A stretch of DNA of 64,000 nt from Mercenaria mercenaria (taxonomy: Eukaryota; Mollusca; Bivalvia; Venerida; Veneridae). The notes beneath the pieces are model-generated. The model saw only the letters and a list, made by a program, of their open reading frames with translations, searched no databases and was not told where the DNA came from. The stretch is from assembly GCF_021730395.1 (NCBI RefSeq), contig NC_069373.1, forward strand, positions 15,828,001 through 15,892,000. Direction: 5' to 3'. A program made the translations under genes and the position numbers. This document shows positions 12,501 to 21,696 of this stretch, in pieces (within the stretch, counting starts at the first letter, position 1; each line of letters begins with the position of its first letter).

Positions 12501-15082
12501 AAGCCCCTCTTATTCGAAGGGTGCATAAAAAGAGTAAGGAAACTAAGTGAACCATCAGATTATTACTTTTTTGTTTAAAACTTTTTTTCAAAAATACTTA
12601 TATCTTCCTAGCTTAAAGAATTAGATATATACTAGACAACTCCTATTCTTTGTAAAAAGTCAAGTTTTTTATTCAATATAATTATGTTACGTGGATAAAA
12701 AATAACACCTCAGTTTCTGGCCGTGGTATAAGTACTGGTTGTCTCATCTCTAGCGTCATATCATGGAAATCCCATTCTCCAATAATATATTGTACAGGTA
12801 CCCTGTACAAAAAGAGAAGGTATAGATAAATAATGAATCGGACCTTCATTGAATATAAATAGTGTTTAGCATGTGAGCCATATATATAATTTTGGGAATA
12901 TTTTACACATTACGCGAGTAATCAAGGGTCTTCGCGTGAAACTGTATTCTTGAATGTTATTATGGAATCTTTCAGTCATAAATGTAGCTAAAAAGGGCAA
13001 TAAACTTTCACAATAAGTGGAGAATGCTGAAATCACATAATGACAACAGGTAATCAACTGGAAATGTCAGATTGTCATTACACATGGACTACCTTAAAAT
13101 GTACATAAAGTACATCTAAGGCGCACCATGAGAAAAACAACATAGTGCATTTGCGACCAGCATGGATCCAGACCAGCCTGCGCATCCATGCAGTCTGGTC
13201 AGGATCCATGCTGTTCATTTTCAAAGCCTATTGCAATTAGAGAAACTGTTAGTGAACAGCATGGAGCCTGACCACACTGCGCGGAAGCGCAGGCTGGTCT
13301 GGATCCATGCTGGTTGCAAATACACTTCGCTGTTTTTCCCATGGCACAGCTCATCTAAATTATGAAGCAAATCAAACTAAATGAGTCTTTTTTGTAAATT
13401 AAACAAAGCAGTCAACATAAACTTTCTAAGGCTTAATTATTATAGATTTTAGATGGTGGATTCAATGATATCTTGTAAAGGAGTCCTGCTAGCTGCCTAT
13501 TTTTGTACATCGGCACATAAATTACCTCTTTAGTCTCTCACTACACATTTCATCTATACTTCTCAAAATCTGCTCAGATAGAACTGTTTTCATATCAACC
13601 TCATGTACCTGAAATTAACCATTAATTACATGTATAAACAGAATATAAATCAATGGTGTTTTTGTGTGGGGGTTTTTCACTGTAATATCAAAATATCTTT
13701 CACACTGTGAACACCACATGTAATACTTTCCAAAGAGATTTAGCCAGAAGTAAAAATAAACAATTAAAAAATTACATTTTTCATAAGACATAAATGAAAG
13801 ATTTTAATCTTGCATATGAAATAAACTTTTAATTCAATGTTTTAACTAAATCTGACTCATAGTTTCTTACCAGTGAAAAATGTATTTGATATTTTTCATG
13901 GTAAAAAATAATTCACTTTCTGTTTCAGTTTAACAATAATTTACTAAAACCAATCAGATCAACTTCAGTACTTGTATACCTCAAAGTTCAATTAGTCTAA
14001 TAAGGTCAAATGTGTTTGACCTAGTCACAACTGTCTTACTATGTAAACTTTTGATAGTTCTGTGAAAGAATAGTCTTGCATGATCTGATATTACAAACAG
14101 TGCAATTATACGCAATATGTTTTAAGGGTGTTCTCTCTTGAAAAAAAAATGTATCATTTTTCTACATTTTGGTTGTGTTTCATATTCCTATTATATCAAA
14201 TTATAAACTAGGCAAGTAACAGATCAAATTTAAAACACTTACAAGAACTGCAAGACTATAAATATACAAAATCTGTGCTCATATCTGACTAGAACACCCT
14301 CCCAACAAAATAATTATTTAATGACTAACCATTTTCTTTCCAAAAGCATGCGCAACAATGAGATTTACAGAGCATTCTGCTTCTGGTACATCTGCACGTG
14401 ACAGCCGTTCTGTCCATGTTTGTATTAGTCGTGAGAAGGATATAACTTTGCTATGAGAGGTCCTATTGTGTACATGGAAACCTGTAGAGAATTTGTCACA
14501 ATTCAATATTGAACTTTATGTGACACTTTTTAACTCACTTTCTTATTACCAAGTGGACTTATGCATTTCTAATAGCAGAAACATTTTAATTTTTTAAATA
14601 TTAAACTGTAAAGCAATTCAGTATTAACTCATTCACTCAATACTATGTTATTTTACCATCAAAAGTAAAAACAGTCAATCAAGGGTTCCTATTTTGATGT
14701 AACTCCCAATAATAAGGCGAACACATAAATTAATGTTTAGCCTGCTGGGGACAAATGATTCTGCCTTTGCGAACAGTGCAGACCATGATCTGATCATGGT
14801 CTGCACTGTTCGCTATTAAGTCAGTAAATTTTCATTGAACATCCCTCCGAATAATAAATGGTATTGCCAAAACTGAATGATGGACCAACTCATTTTATAA
14901 ATTTAGCAGGCTAAGGGTTAAACAGAAAACTTACTAGTGCTGAAGCTTCTGTAACCTTTCTCAATGGAAAGGGAAGTACAGTATCTTCCACATGTAGCTG
15001 TGTACATGTACTTCCTGCACAGTCCGTCTGCTGCACTCCGTCTGTACACATAGTTTCTTAGCAAGTTAAACAAACAACTCAT
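3536..15082 (-). CDS. HEMK1: HEMK1, mitochondrial release-factor glutamine methyltransferase (10 exons)
   Basis: The family methylates the glutamine of the GGQ motif in mitochondrial translation release factors, using S-adenosylmethionine. Ten exons read in phase: 15082-14935, 14481-14330, 13608-13526, 12802-12709, 11455-11336, 10825-10711, 9868-9760, 6858-6760, 5484-5371 and 3569-3536. All have AG/GT borders and total 1068 nt, or 355 residues plus TGA; from memory the human protein is 338. Residues 1-50 are rich in R, Y, S and T with few acids, as in a mitochondrial presequence. LIPRPETE lies at 152-159, the SAM-binding loop EIGCGTG at 181-187, AVDKSE follows, and the catalytic NPPY is at 256-259. 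The start is the first ATG of exon 1, directly ahead of the presequence. The last exon is only 34 nt and ends [11 protein letters not shown], matching the family's RPRF ending in position. Introns are full of transposons, but no exon is broken. Confidence 0.93.
4668..4935 (-). repeat. 3' tail of a LINE or SINE (TATATAAATCTGGTA type)
   Basis: On the minus strand the block reads CCTGGGCACGTTAAAGAACC at its start and ends GCGCTATATAAATCTGGTAT plus a TAG repeat. The same ending occurs on the plus strand at 38.5 kb. Such endings are typical of 3' tails of L2/CR1-like LINEs and the SINEs that use them. It lies in HEMK1 intron 9. Confidence 0.5.
5695..6180 (+). repeat. tandem-unit element, AAGAGCTGTC family, old copy
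   Basis: The copy begins AAGAGCTGTCTAATGCCAGT and has three diverged units with GGGGCA-AATTTTGACAAAA and TGTGAAG-TTGAAAGCA phrases. It is related to 8.59-9.40 kb. It lies in HEMK1 intron 8. Confidence 0.45.
6185..6607 (-). mobile_element. Helentron-like element, AGCTCACC family, 5' part
   Basis: On the minus strand it starts with the hairpin AGCTCACCTGAGCACAAAGT / AAGGTGAGCTTTTG. A GTCCGTCC-rich linker and two units with AACTAGGT-ACCAGGTCAA and TTAACACTCTAGAGGTCA follow. The 3' hairpin end is absent. It lies in HEMK1 intron 8. Confidence 0.6.
8067..8512 (+). mobile_element. hAT-type MITE
   Basis: The 446-bp element begins TAGGGCTGTCATTGAT and ends ATCGATGACAGCCCTA. It is flanked on both sides by the perfect 8-bp duplication TATACAAG (8059-8066 and 8513-8520). 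Terminal TAGGGCTGTCA and an 8-bp target duplication are hallmarks of hAT transposons. The interior is dense in ATCGATA words and has no transposase. It lies in HEMK1 intron 7. Confidence 0.9.
8590..9397 (+). mobile_element. tandem-unit element, CAAGAGCTGTC family, intact-looking copy
   Basis: The copy opens CAAGAGCTGTCGGAGGACAG (a hairpin) and GCTCGACTATT, carries four units of about 165 bases (AAAAAGGGGCATAATTTTGT to CAGCTTACATACAAA), then a GGACGCGGACGCGG stretch, and closes with AATAGTCGAGCT. The ends CTCGACTATT and AATAGTCGAG are inverted repeats. It lies in HEMK1 intron 7 and is non-coding. Confidence 0.7.
9507..9640. mobile_element. fold-back MITE, half copy
   Basis: Only the left arm (GAGCCATGCCATGACAAAAC through GGATCCATGCTGTTGGC) is present; the second arm is missing. 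This looks like deletion of one arm of the 235-bp hairpin, in HEMK1 intron 7. Confidence 0.75.
9928..10162. mobile_element. fold-back MITE, CCAGCATGGATCC family, copy 1
   Basis: The 235-bp element is nearly one perfect hairpin: the left arm has GACCAGCATGGATCCAGACC, and its complement closes the right arm. A 4-bp duplication ATAT flanks it (9924-9927, 10163-10166). It is in HEMK1 intron 6. No coding capacity. Confidence 0.88.
10990..11191. mobile_element. TA-flanked palindromic MITE, copy 1
   Basis: The element begins CTGTGAAAAC, ends TTGATTTCACAG and is flanked by TA on each side. CATGGGGGACTAA near the left end is shared with the copy at 17.2 kb. The TA duplication suggests a Tc1/mariner-type origin. 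It is in HEMK1 intron 5. Confidence 0.6.
11880..12470 (+). repeat. diverged tandem-unit repeat in HEMK1 intron 4
   Basis: Four units of about 130-150 bases share phrases such as TTTGACCTACTGACC, GGTCATCTACAGGCCA-AGGCAAT and TATGAAGTTT. The block is non-coding and the family is not named. Confidence 0.45.
13118..13352. mobile_element. fold-back MITE, copy 2
   Basis: This is a 235-bp hairpin of the same family, flanked by the 4-bp duplication ATCT (13114-13117, 13353-13356). It is in HEMK1 intron 3. Confidence 0.88.
14735..14915. mobile_element. palindromic MITE, TTAGCCTGCT ends
   Basis: The ends TTAGCCTGCT and AGCAGGCTAA are inverted repeats. Inside lies a tight palindrome around ATGATCTGATCAT (GAACAGTGCAGACC and its complement). 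It resembles the fold-back family in style but not in sequence. It lies in HEMK1 intron 1. Confidence 0.6.
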
Positions 15083-15416
15083 CTCTGGGTCTTCTAAACT
15101 GTCCTGTGTATTATAATAAAATGTTTCTTTTATTTGTTTAGATATTTAACAACATAATTAAAATACTGGTAAACTTTTATGCATTTTAACACTGAGCATT
15201 ACACTTATTGGGCATCTTATCAAGGATCATATACAGAATTCTAAGTATATTTGTATGTACTTTCTTTAATGCTACTTAAATCTGCAAACATTACAACATA
15301 CAATCATAAAATTTGAAAGAAACAGAATAGAAGATAATGTTCTGGCAATGGTAAAAAATGAAATCAAATTTCTATACACTGGCTACTGTTTAAATTATGT
15401 TGTTGGTAAAGCAAAT

Positions 15417-15651
15417 GAGCCGTGCCATGAGAAAACCAACATAGTGGCTTTGCGACCAGCATGGATCCAGACCAGCCTGCACATCCGCGCAGTCTGGTCA
15501 AGATCCATGCTGTTCGCTTTCAAAGCTTATTGCAATTAGCTAAACTGTTAGCGAACAGCATGGATCCTGACAAGACTGCGCGGATGCACAGGCTGGTCTG
15601 GATCCATGCTGATCGCAAAGCCACTATTGTGGTTTTCTCATGGCACGGCTC
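15417..15651. mobile_element. fold-back MITE, copy 3
   Basis: This is a 235-bp hairpin flanked by AAAT (15413-15416, 15652-15655). It lies about 330 bases upstream of the HEMK1 start codon. Confidence 0.88.
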
Positions 15652-15889
15652 AAATGTAGTTTATTCTTAGCTAATTTCCATTTGCCATTCAGAGTAGCAA
15701 CATTGGCGCCTGCCTGTGTGTGTAATACTAATTGCCAAAATGCTCAATGCCAATTATTTAATGCTAAATACCAGTACTAAGTATTAAATGCTATATGATG
15801 GATGCTAAAAATGTGTATGTCATATACGTTAATGCTAAAAGCAAAATGCTAAATTTCAGAAATTAAGCTAGTGGCTTTTGTTAAATGAT

Positions 15890-16090
15890 AATTGTGAAAT
15901 CTGAATTTCCTCATACCCTCGAACACAGTACAATCTCAAGCCTTTCTTTCCTAGAGCTATCCGCTACTGGAATACTCTCCCAGGTCACATACAAGCTAGT
16001 CCCAGCCTCAGTATCTTTACAGAGAGGCTGGCGATGGTCATCTCTGGTGCATTATCTCCATTTTAATTTTAACTTTGCACTCTTCTTTTA
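15890..16090 (+). mobile_element. LINE 3' fragment, same clade
   Basis: One plus-strand frame reads FFPRAIRYWNTLPGHIQASP and then SLSIFTERLAMV. This is the C-terminal domain seen at 22.0 kb in the larger LINE. Only about 200 bases are left, so it is a 5'-truncated copy of a related element. Confidence 0.7.
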
Positions 16091-16480
16091 TCTTATTATC
16101 TTTTAATTAATGCACTCAACTATTTTATTTTAGACTAACACTGTTTTCCTGACTAGCACCTCACAGTCATAATCTTTGTTGATTGTTGGGGAGTAACCTG
16201 TAGATGCAGAAATTTCTTAACTTGACGAGTTAATGAGCTGTTTCTGTATCAGAAAACAATTTATGTTCTACCAGTCTGATTTGAACAATGTTGAAGCAAT
16301 AACATGGGAACATCGAGCCAAAACTGTTTACTATAGAATGTTTAGAAAAAACATTTTTAACCGGGACAAAAGTACGCAGCGAAGGCCAATCATTATTTAA
16401 ATGATTGATGCATTCATCCACTGATGTGTTCAGTTCTTATTTAAGTAAGTACATAGTGTAATAGGAGTGGAAAAATGTGC

Positions 16481-16553
16481 AGCCTGATACAGGACTCGAA
16501 CCTGTGACTTTCTGCTTGCAATTCAGATGCTCTACCAACTGAGCTAATCGGAC
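16481..16553 (-). tRNA. tRNA-Ala(TGC)-like sequence
   Basis: The 73 bases on the minus strand form a cloverleaf. The acceptor is GTCCGAT/ATCAGGC with one C-A mismatch, the D arm is GCTCAGTTGGTAGAGC, the anticodon loop ATTGCAA gives TGC, and the T arm is ACAGGTTCGAGTCCTGT. Genuine animal alanine tRNAs usually start GGGG, and the anticodon stem has a mismatch. It may therefore be a decayed tRNA or a SINE head. No SINE body was recognised beside it. Confidence 0.45.
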
Positions 16554-17109
16554 AATAGATATCATAGACCAACTATATACATTTTTATATACACATTGCT
16601 ATATTCCTCTCTCCTTTTTCTTCAAGGAAGTGTCTAGGGGTACGGATCCGTACCTCTAGAATCAGTTTCTGGAGGTACGGATCCGTTTTTCTGGAGATTA
16701 AGGGTTATTTACACTTCAAATTTTGTTGAAAATGAAATAAAAATAACACTTCAGAATTCACAACAACATTCATCCGATTTGTAACATTTTGTTTCGGAAC
16801 GTAAATATCCGAGGAACACCAAACAAATCATGAAAATTTAAACTGGCAGAAAAAAGATATAAAGATTAAACAAAATAATGTTAAATATGTTGGGAAAAAA
16901 CTAGATTTAATTGATAATTAACCCTTAGTGTATTTATGATTTTCACACATTTGGTAGCCGTTATAATATACAAGGGACGTTTTCACAAACAGTTTCTTTT
17001 ACTTATGTCGCTTAATTGATCATTAAACAATCAGTTCCGTGCCGATTATCATTATACCTTGTTAAATAACAAAATAAATAGGTGCATGTTATTATGCCTA
17101 TTTTTTTTT

Positions 17110-17140
17110 TTTTTTGTGGGGGGGGGGGGGGGGGGGGGTG
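17110..17140 (+). repeat. poly-T / poly-G run
   Basis: A T run is followed by about 20 G with one T. It is a simple repeat or an assembly-sensitive homopolymer. Confidence 0.8.
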
Positions 17141-17216
17141 AATTTCAAATAGAATTCATTTAAGGGATGATTCATTCCTTAATCTAGCTGTTATCAACAG
17201 TTTATTGGACAAACTA

Positions 17217-17421
17217 CTGTAAAATCGTTTAATTTCATGGGCATGAAATTTCGTGGTTTTGGTCAAAACGGCAATTTCGTGGGAATATGAATTCGTGGAT
17301 TTTAATTTTGAACATAAAATGAATGGGAATTTTACTTCTTCGTTGGGATTAAATTTCGTGGATTGACTCAACCACGAAATCCACGAAAATTAGTCCCCCA
17401 TGAATATTAATGATTTCACAG
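17217..17421. mobile_element. TA-flanked palindromic MITE, copy 2
   Basis: The element begins CTGTAAAATCG, ends ATGATTTCACAG and has TA flanks. Its interior repeats AATTTCGTGG and the complement CCACGAAAT. It is the same family as the 10.99-kb copy in inverse orientation. Confidence 0.7.
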
Positions 17422-17829
17422 TAATCGGCACGGAACAGTGTATTCATTTGGAGTTCCTCAGTTATTTAGGTTTTGAAAGAGAAGTTAAACTTGTAATTGA
17501 GTGAACGCTGGTATCTGTAAACCAATTAGATCCAAGTTTTAAGTGTAGACTAGCTGGTTAAGTCTTATTTGTTAGGCAGTGGCTAGGTAGCCGGTTCCAG
17601 GTACCTAGACCTTTAGTCTTAAGGTCTAGGTTACTAAGCCGGCTCTTTATATATACATATCGTATATGAAGGTAGCTGGCTTTATAGAGGATCATTATAA
17701 TAGTTAAATAAATTACATTTCTTGTGATTCATTATTTACTTTTCATGAGTTACCTGTTCATTTCGTCTTATTTACGCACACATATCATATCGGCCGATAT
17801 TTTGTTACGTTATCAGCAAATAATCAGAG

Positions 17830-18230
17830 TGTCGTTATCATGTTATGAAATGCTTACAATTTTCATATTTTCGTATTTAGTTATCTTTTTTCAATTGACT
17901 AACCGTTTTAAATGACATATAATTTTAATAGCGGCATAGTGATGTTTAAAACTTTTAGAAAAACAGTGTAAGTTAAGCTTTCATGATTAATCCATTTTAT
18001 TTCAAAATAAAAGTCATTAATAAATTACTTGTTTTATAACCTTTCCATCGATCAAAAAATTATTGATATAATTTGTGTTTTAAGAAAGTTTAGGCCGTTA
18101 GAAAAACATCACTGTTTACAAAAAAAACATAGACGCTCGGCGTCTGCTAACCAGATCACTGTCTTATCAGTTCTAAAAATAGCAAATACAATGGATTTGT
18201 ATACAAACACGATCTCTCCTATATAGCTTC
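17830..18230 (+). repeat. interspersed repeat C, copy 1
   Basis: The block contains GTGTTTTAAGAAAGTTTAGG, AACATCACTGTTTAC, CAGTTCTAAAAATAG and GTATACAAACACGATCTCT. The same series stands in inverse orientation at 46.87-47.27 kb. The block lies in the left arm region of F only, so it is likely a separate insertion. Confidence 0.7.
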
Positions 18231-19229
18231 CTAAATCAAAAATTTTTTGTAGTTTATTATATATATTGAAAAACAATTTTGATAGACGATGTCAACTGTC
18301 GGCGATCCTTTAGAATTATGTCTTTTGATATGTAATTACCTTTCACAGTATACGCTACCTTAGAATAAAGAGTTCTTTATATTGTTCAAACAAACAATTA
18401 AAACCAATCAAGATTAGAGCGGGGTCGGGCATTTCCGAACACTTAAGCGTGATTCTCCATAGTGATGAATGACAGAGGGTATTGCCGAACTAGGCAGTTA
18501 TTTATAGCTCACCTTTATCTAACGTACGGAAATATACTCCTTACTTGTATTGCAACCGTTATATAACTATGAAAACATGTACTTAAAGAAGGTGACCGCT
18601 CGTGTCTATTTCCGAACATGGAGTGTCAGCCGAACAGACTAAAGGTCTATTTCCGAACATGAGTGTATTTTTTAAAAAAAGGTGAAATTAGACAACAAAA
18701 CGTTTTATTTTCAAAAAACTGACAGCAATTAGCTAGATCTATTTTATTTTGACGTTTCATTTGATTATTTTTAGACTTAATTAGACTAATGCGAATGATT
18801 TCATTCAATATTAAAGACCCCCAAACGGAAACAAAGCAGCGTCTTCCTCTTCCATTTAGTTAGCAGCAATTTGTGTTGTGCCAGTCAAGATTTCCCTTTT
18901 CTGTTAAGAACGGTTTTAGGGCACTATTCTGTTAGTTCCTGGAGAAAGGTATTTTACTCAAATTATCAATTTTAATATAATTGTTGTACATCTAGAGACA
19001 TTAATTTATTTATTTTGCTTTAAATGAGTCAAGGTGCATATGCATGTGTGCGAGTCGGCGGGCTAATGCAATAAAACAAGCAAGTGTGCAATACTTGCAT
19101 TGATTGGTCACAAGTTACGTTTTTCCTATTTATGTTTGTACTAAAGCATGTTTTTCATCTTAACAGATCTTAACATACCTTGACCCTAGGCCGGATCAAG
19201 AAATATTTGATTGGGGTGGGGGCGGAAGA

Positions 19230-19900
19230 GCAGAAGTTTAGAATGAAGGTGTCATTGGGGAGGTGCATAGCGCAAAGATGAAATAGGTCAGCCACTGCTG
19301 GGGAGGGGATGTCAAGGGGGTCTCCCTAAGGATTATTATACGGATATGAAATGGGGGTCTCTTGTGCATTTTTGGTCTTAGGTTTGAGGTACTTGAGGGC
19401 ATATTCCTGTCAGTTTAGGGGGTCAGGGGGTTCTCCCCTGCAAAGTCTTGAAATACAGGTGGCCTCTGGTGCATTTTCTGGTGTAAATTTTGAGGTTCTT
19501 GAGGGAGTAGGGTGGGGGAAGGGGTCAGGTATGAAATGGTTGCCTCTGGTGCGTGTTTGGGACTAAATTTTAAGGTACTGGAGGGTTATTCTTGTCATTT
19601 TAGGGGGCCAAGGGTTCACGCCCTAGAGGTTTTTTTTATAATACAGGTAATTGGAATGGCCGCCTCTGGTGCCTTTTTTATCTAAATTATGAGATACTGG
19701 AGAGGGTAACCACCTCATTATTGAGCATCAGGGAGCTCGAGATCTCTTTCCTAGAAATTCTGATGCAGGTATGAAATGGTGGCCTCTGGTGCATTTTTTT
19801 TGTTTAAATATTAAGGGAGGGGATACCCCCTGGAGAGGGCTCTCCCCTGGAAAATTTAAAATGGTGGCATCTGGTGCATTTTTGGGGGTCTAATTTTTGA
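19230..19900 (+). repeat. G-rich degenerate tandem repeat
   Basis: About five diverged units of 110-140 bases repeat the phrases GAAATGGTGGCCTCTGGTGC, TTGAGGTACTGGAGGG and AGGGGGTCAGGGGTTCTCCC. The open frame 19351-19566 follows from stop-poor G-rich sequence and is not a gene. It lies inside element D. Confidence 0.7.
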
Positions 19901-20619
19901 GAAAATATTATTTCTTTGCCGAAATAAATGTGTGTAAGTTTGATGAGTATGGGTAACTTTTCAGCCAACTGGACATACATCATACATGTGATCTCCCGCG
20001 CGGGAGGGTCAAAATCCCGATTTTTTCACCTTGCCTCCCGTCTCCCGACCAAAACCATATTTCTCCCGCTTTTCAAAAAATAAAAATCAGTATTATGACT
20101 GGGTTGATAATTACCGAGGAGTGCCAAACATGTTTACACAGTAAATCAAAGTGTCACCGACTGTTGTGTATTATACATGTTTGACACACATGTAGCTGGA
20201 GGAAAGAGTTGTTTTTCACAGGTTAATTATTAATTGTTTGTTATGATAAGGGATTAGACAAGCAGGGTCTTTTCCACCGGTCTCACGGGGCCGAATATCT
20301 GCCCATTCTCACTGCCAATAAAGCTCCATTTTTTACCAATTTGAAGCAAGAAACTCAGTTATAAGAAATAATTCCCAACTGAAATGATTTTTGATTATTC
20401 AAAGAAAAATTTTGCTCGGTTATAAAATCACATAAATAATTGTTGGAAAAACCAACCCATTACTGGCTATTTTTAGAACAGGAGTGTTAGTTCCCCTTCT
20501 GGAGTTACGCCATTTTCTTCCAATGTTTACCAAATTAATTTGCTACTAAATCGGACTTATTTCATTGAAAATTGCATGAAAACACACTCATTTATTTGAC
20601 AACATCAATCTACATTATT

Positions 20620-21420
20620 TTGGTACTGGTTGACAACCCAGATTCGGACAATTTTACAATTTTTTCAGCTGTCAAATTTGTATTTTTAATTCAAGATCCA
20701 TGAAATGTTACCTGAATCAAGTTCAGTTCTTCGGTGTCGCAAAACGCGAATTTGTTTGTTATATAAAAATAAACTGAATACGTGACTGAGGCCCAAAAGA
20801 GGGTACGTAAATTAAACTTTTTAGCGTGTTGCAGGACCCAGAAATCGGACAGTAGGAAAACGCTAATTATCATCATTTTTGTCACGCACAATCACTTTAG
20901 GTTGGTGAAAATGATAAAAAGACATGTTTACCTTGTTTACATTCAACTATTAATGTTTGATATAAGTCTTTCGAGACAATAAAACATTCAGCTGGCCTAT
21001 TTACGACACAAATATTTTAAGTAAAAAAAATGGTTTAAACGCATTTAACTTGTGTTATAGACGAAAAAAAACCTTGACGCTTGTTTTAAAACACACAATT
21101 GTTATGTTTGCATTTAGCAGACTGTAGATGAGTACCTCTTTAATAATGTTGGGACCTCAAAACAAGTATGCGCATGTGCACTGAAAGCATATGCAGCTCC
21201 CCCAGCGAGAAGTGTCACAACATTTCGTGAATAAATGTAAATATACCGATTTTTTAAGTTTTACTTACCGATTTGTAATTGTTGCAGCGGATGTTGCACA
21301 TAAAGCAAGCGTCTGTGCACTTTACAATAAATGATAAAAAATAACGCCAAAATAAGTGTTTTCGCGACTGTCCGATTTTCTGGGTTGTCCGAAATTCTAG
21401 GTCTCCAACCAGTAAGGGTA
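20620..21420. repeat. inverted repeat inside element D
   Basis: The left part has TACTGGTTGACAACCCAGAT and TCGGACAA. The complement of the right part reads TTACTGGTTGGAGACC, then TCGGACAACCCAGAAAATCG. A second short pair (CCCAGAAATCGGACAGT at 20.83 kb) repeats the motif. It may be a separate hairpin insertion in D. Confidence 0.5.
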
Positions 21421-21696
21421 AATACATGTTGATGCATTTCTGTTTTCTATTTTTCATGTCAAAATCATCAGTATTTTTTATACGAAAATGGGTGGGGTAA
21501 GGAATTAACATAGTTTATGAGTTGAGCTTCTGTAAGATAGCATGCTCAACTTTTCTCAGTGATTGACTCTGAATTAAAGCTTTGCCAGTAAAAGGGGCAT
21601 TATTAATAGGCAATAGCATTGTATGTAACTGAGATATTAGACATTATATAAAACTTTAACAAAACAAATGAAGTTAAAAAGTGGCATAACAGATGA

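Noticed and set aside
13162-13365. Frame starting [20 protein letters not shown], and similar frames at 9.2, 9.5, 9.7, 15.5 and 46.3 kb
   Set aside because: They are translations of the fold-back MITE arms; the recurring WIHAG and DPDQ phrases come from the repeat, not from a gene family.
19351-19566. 71-codon glycine-rich frame
   Set aside because: It lies in a G-rich tandem repeat whose units explain the openness.
20691-20982. Opposed 66-codon frames
   Set aside because: They lie in an inverted repeat in element D and have no motif or splice support.
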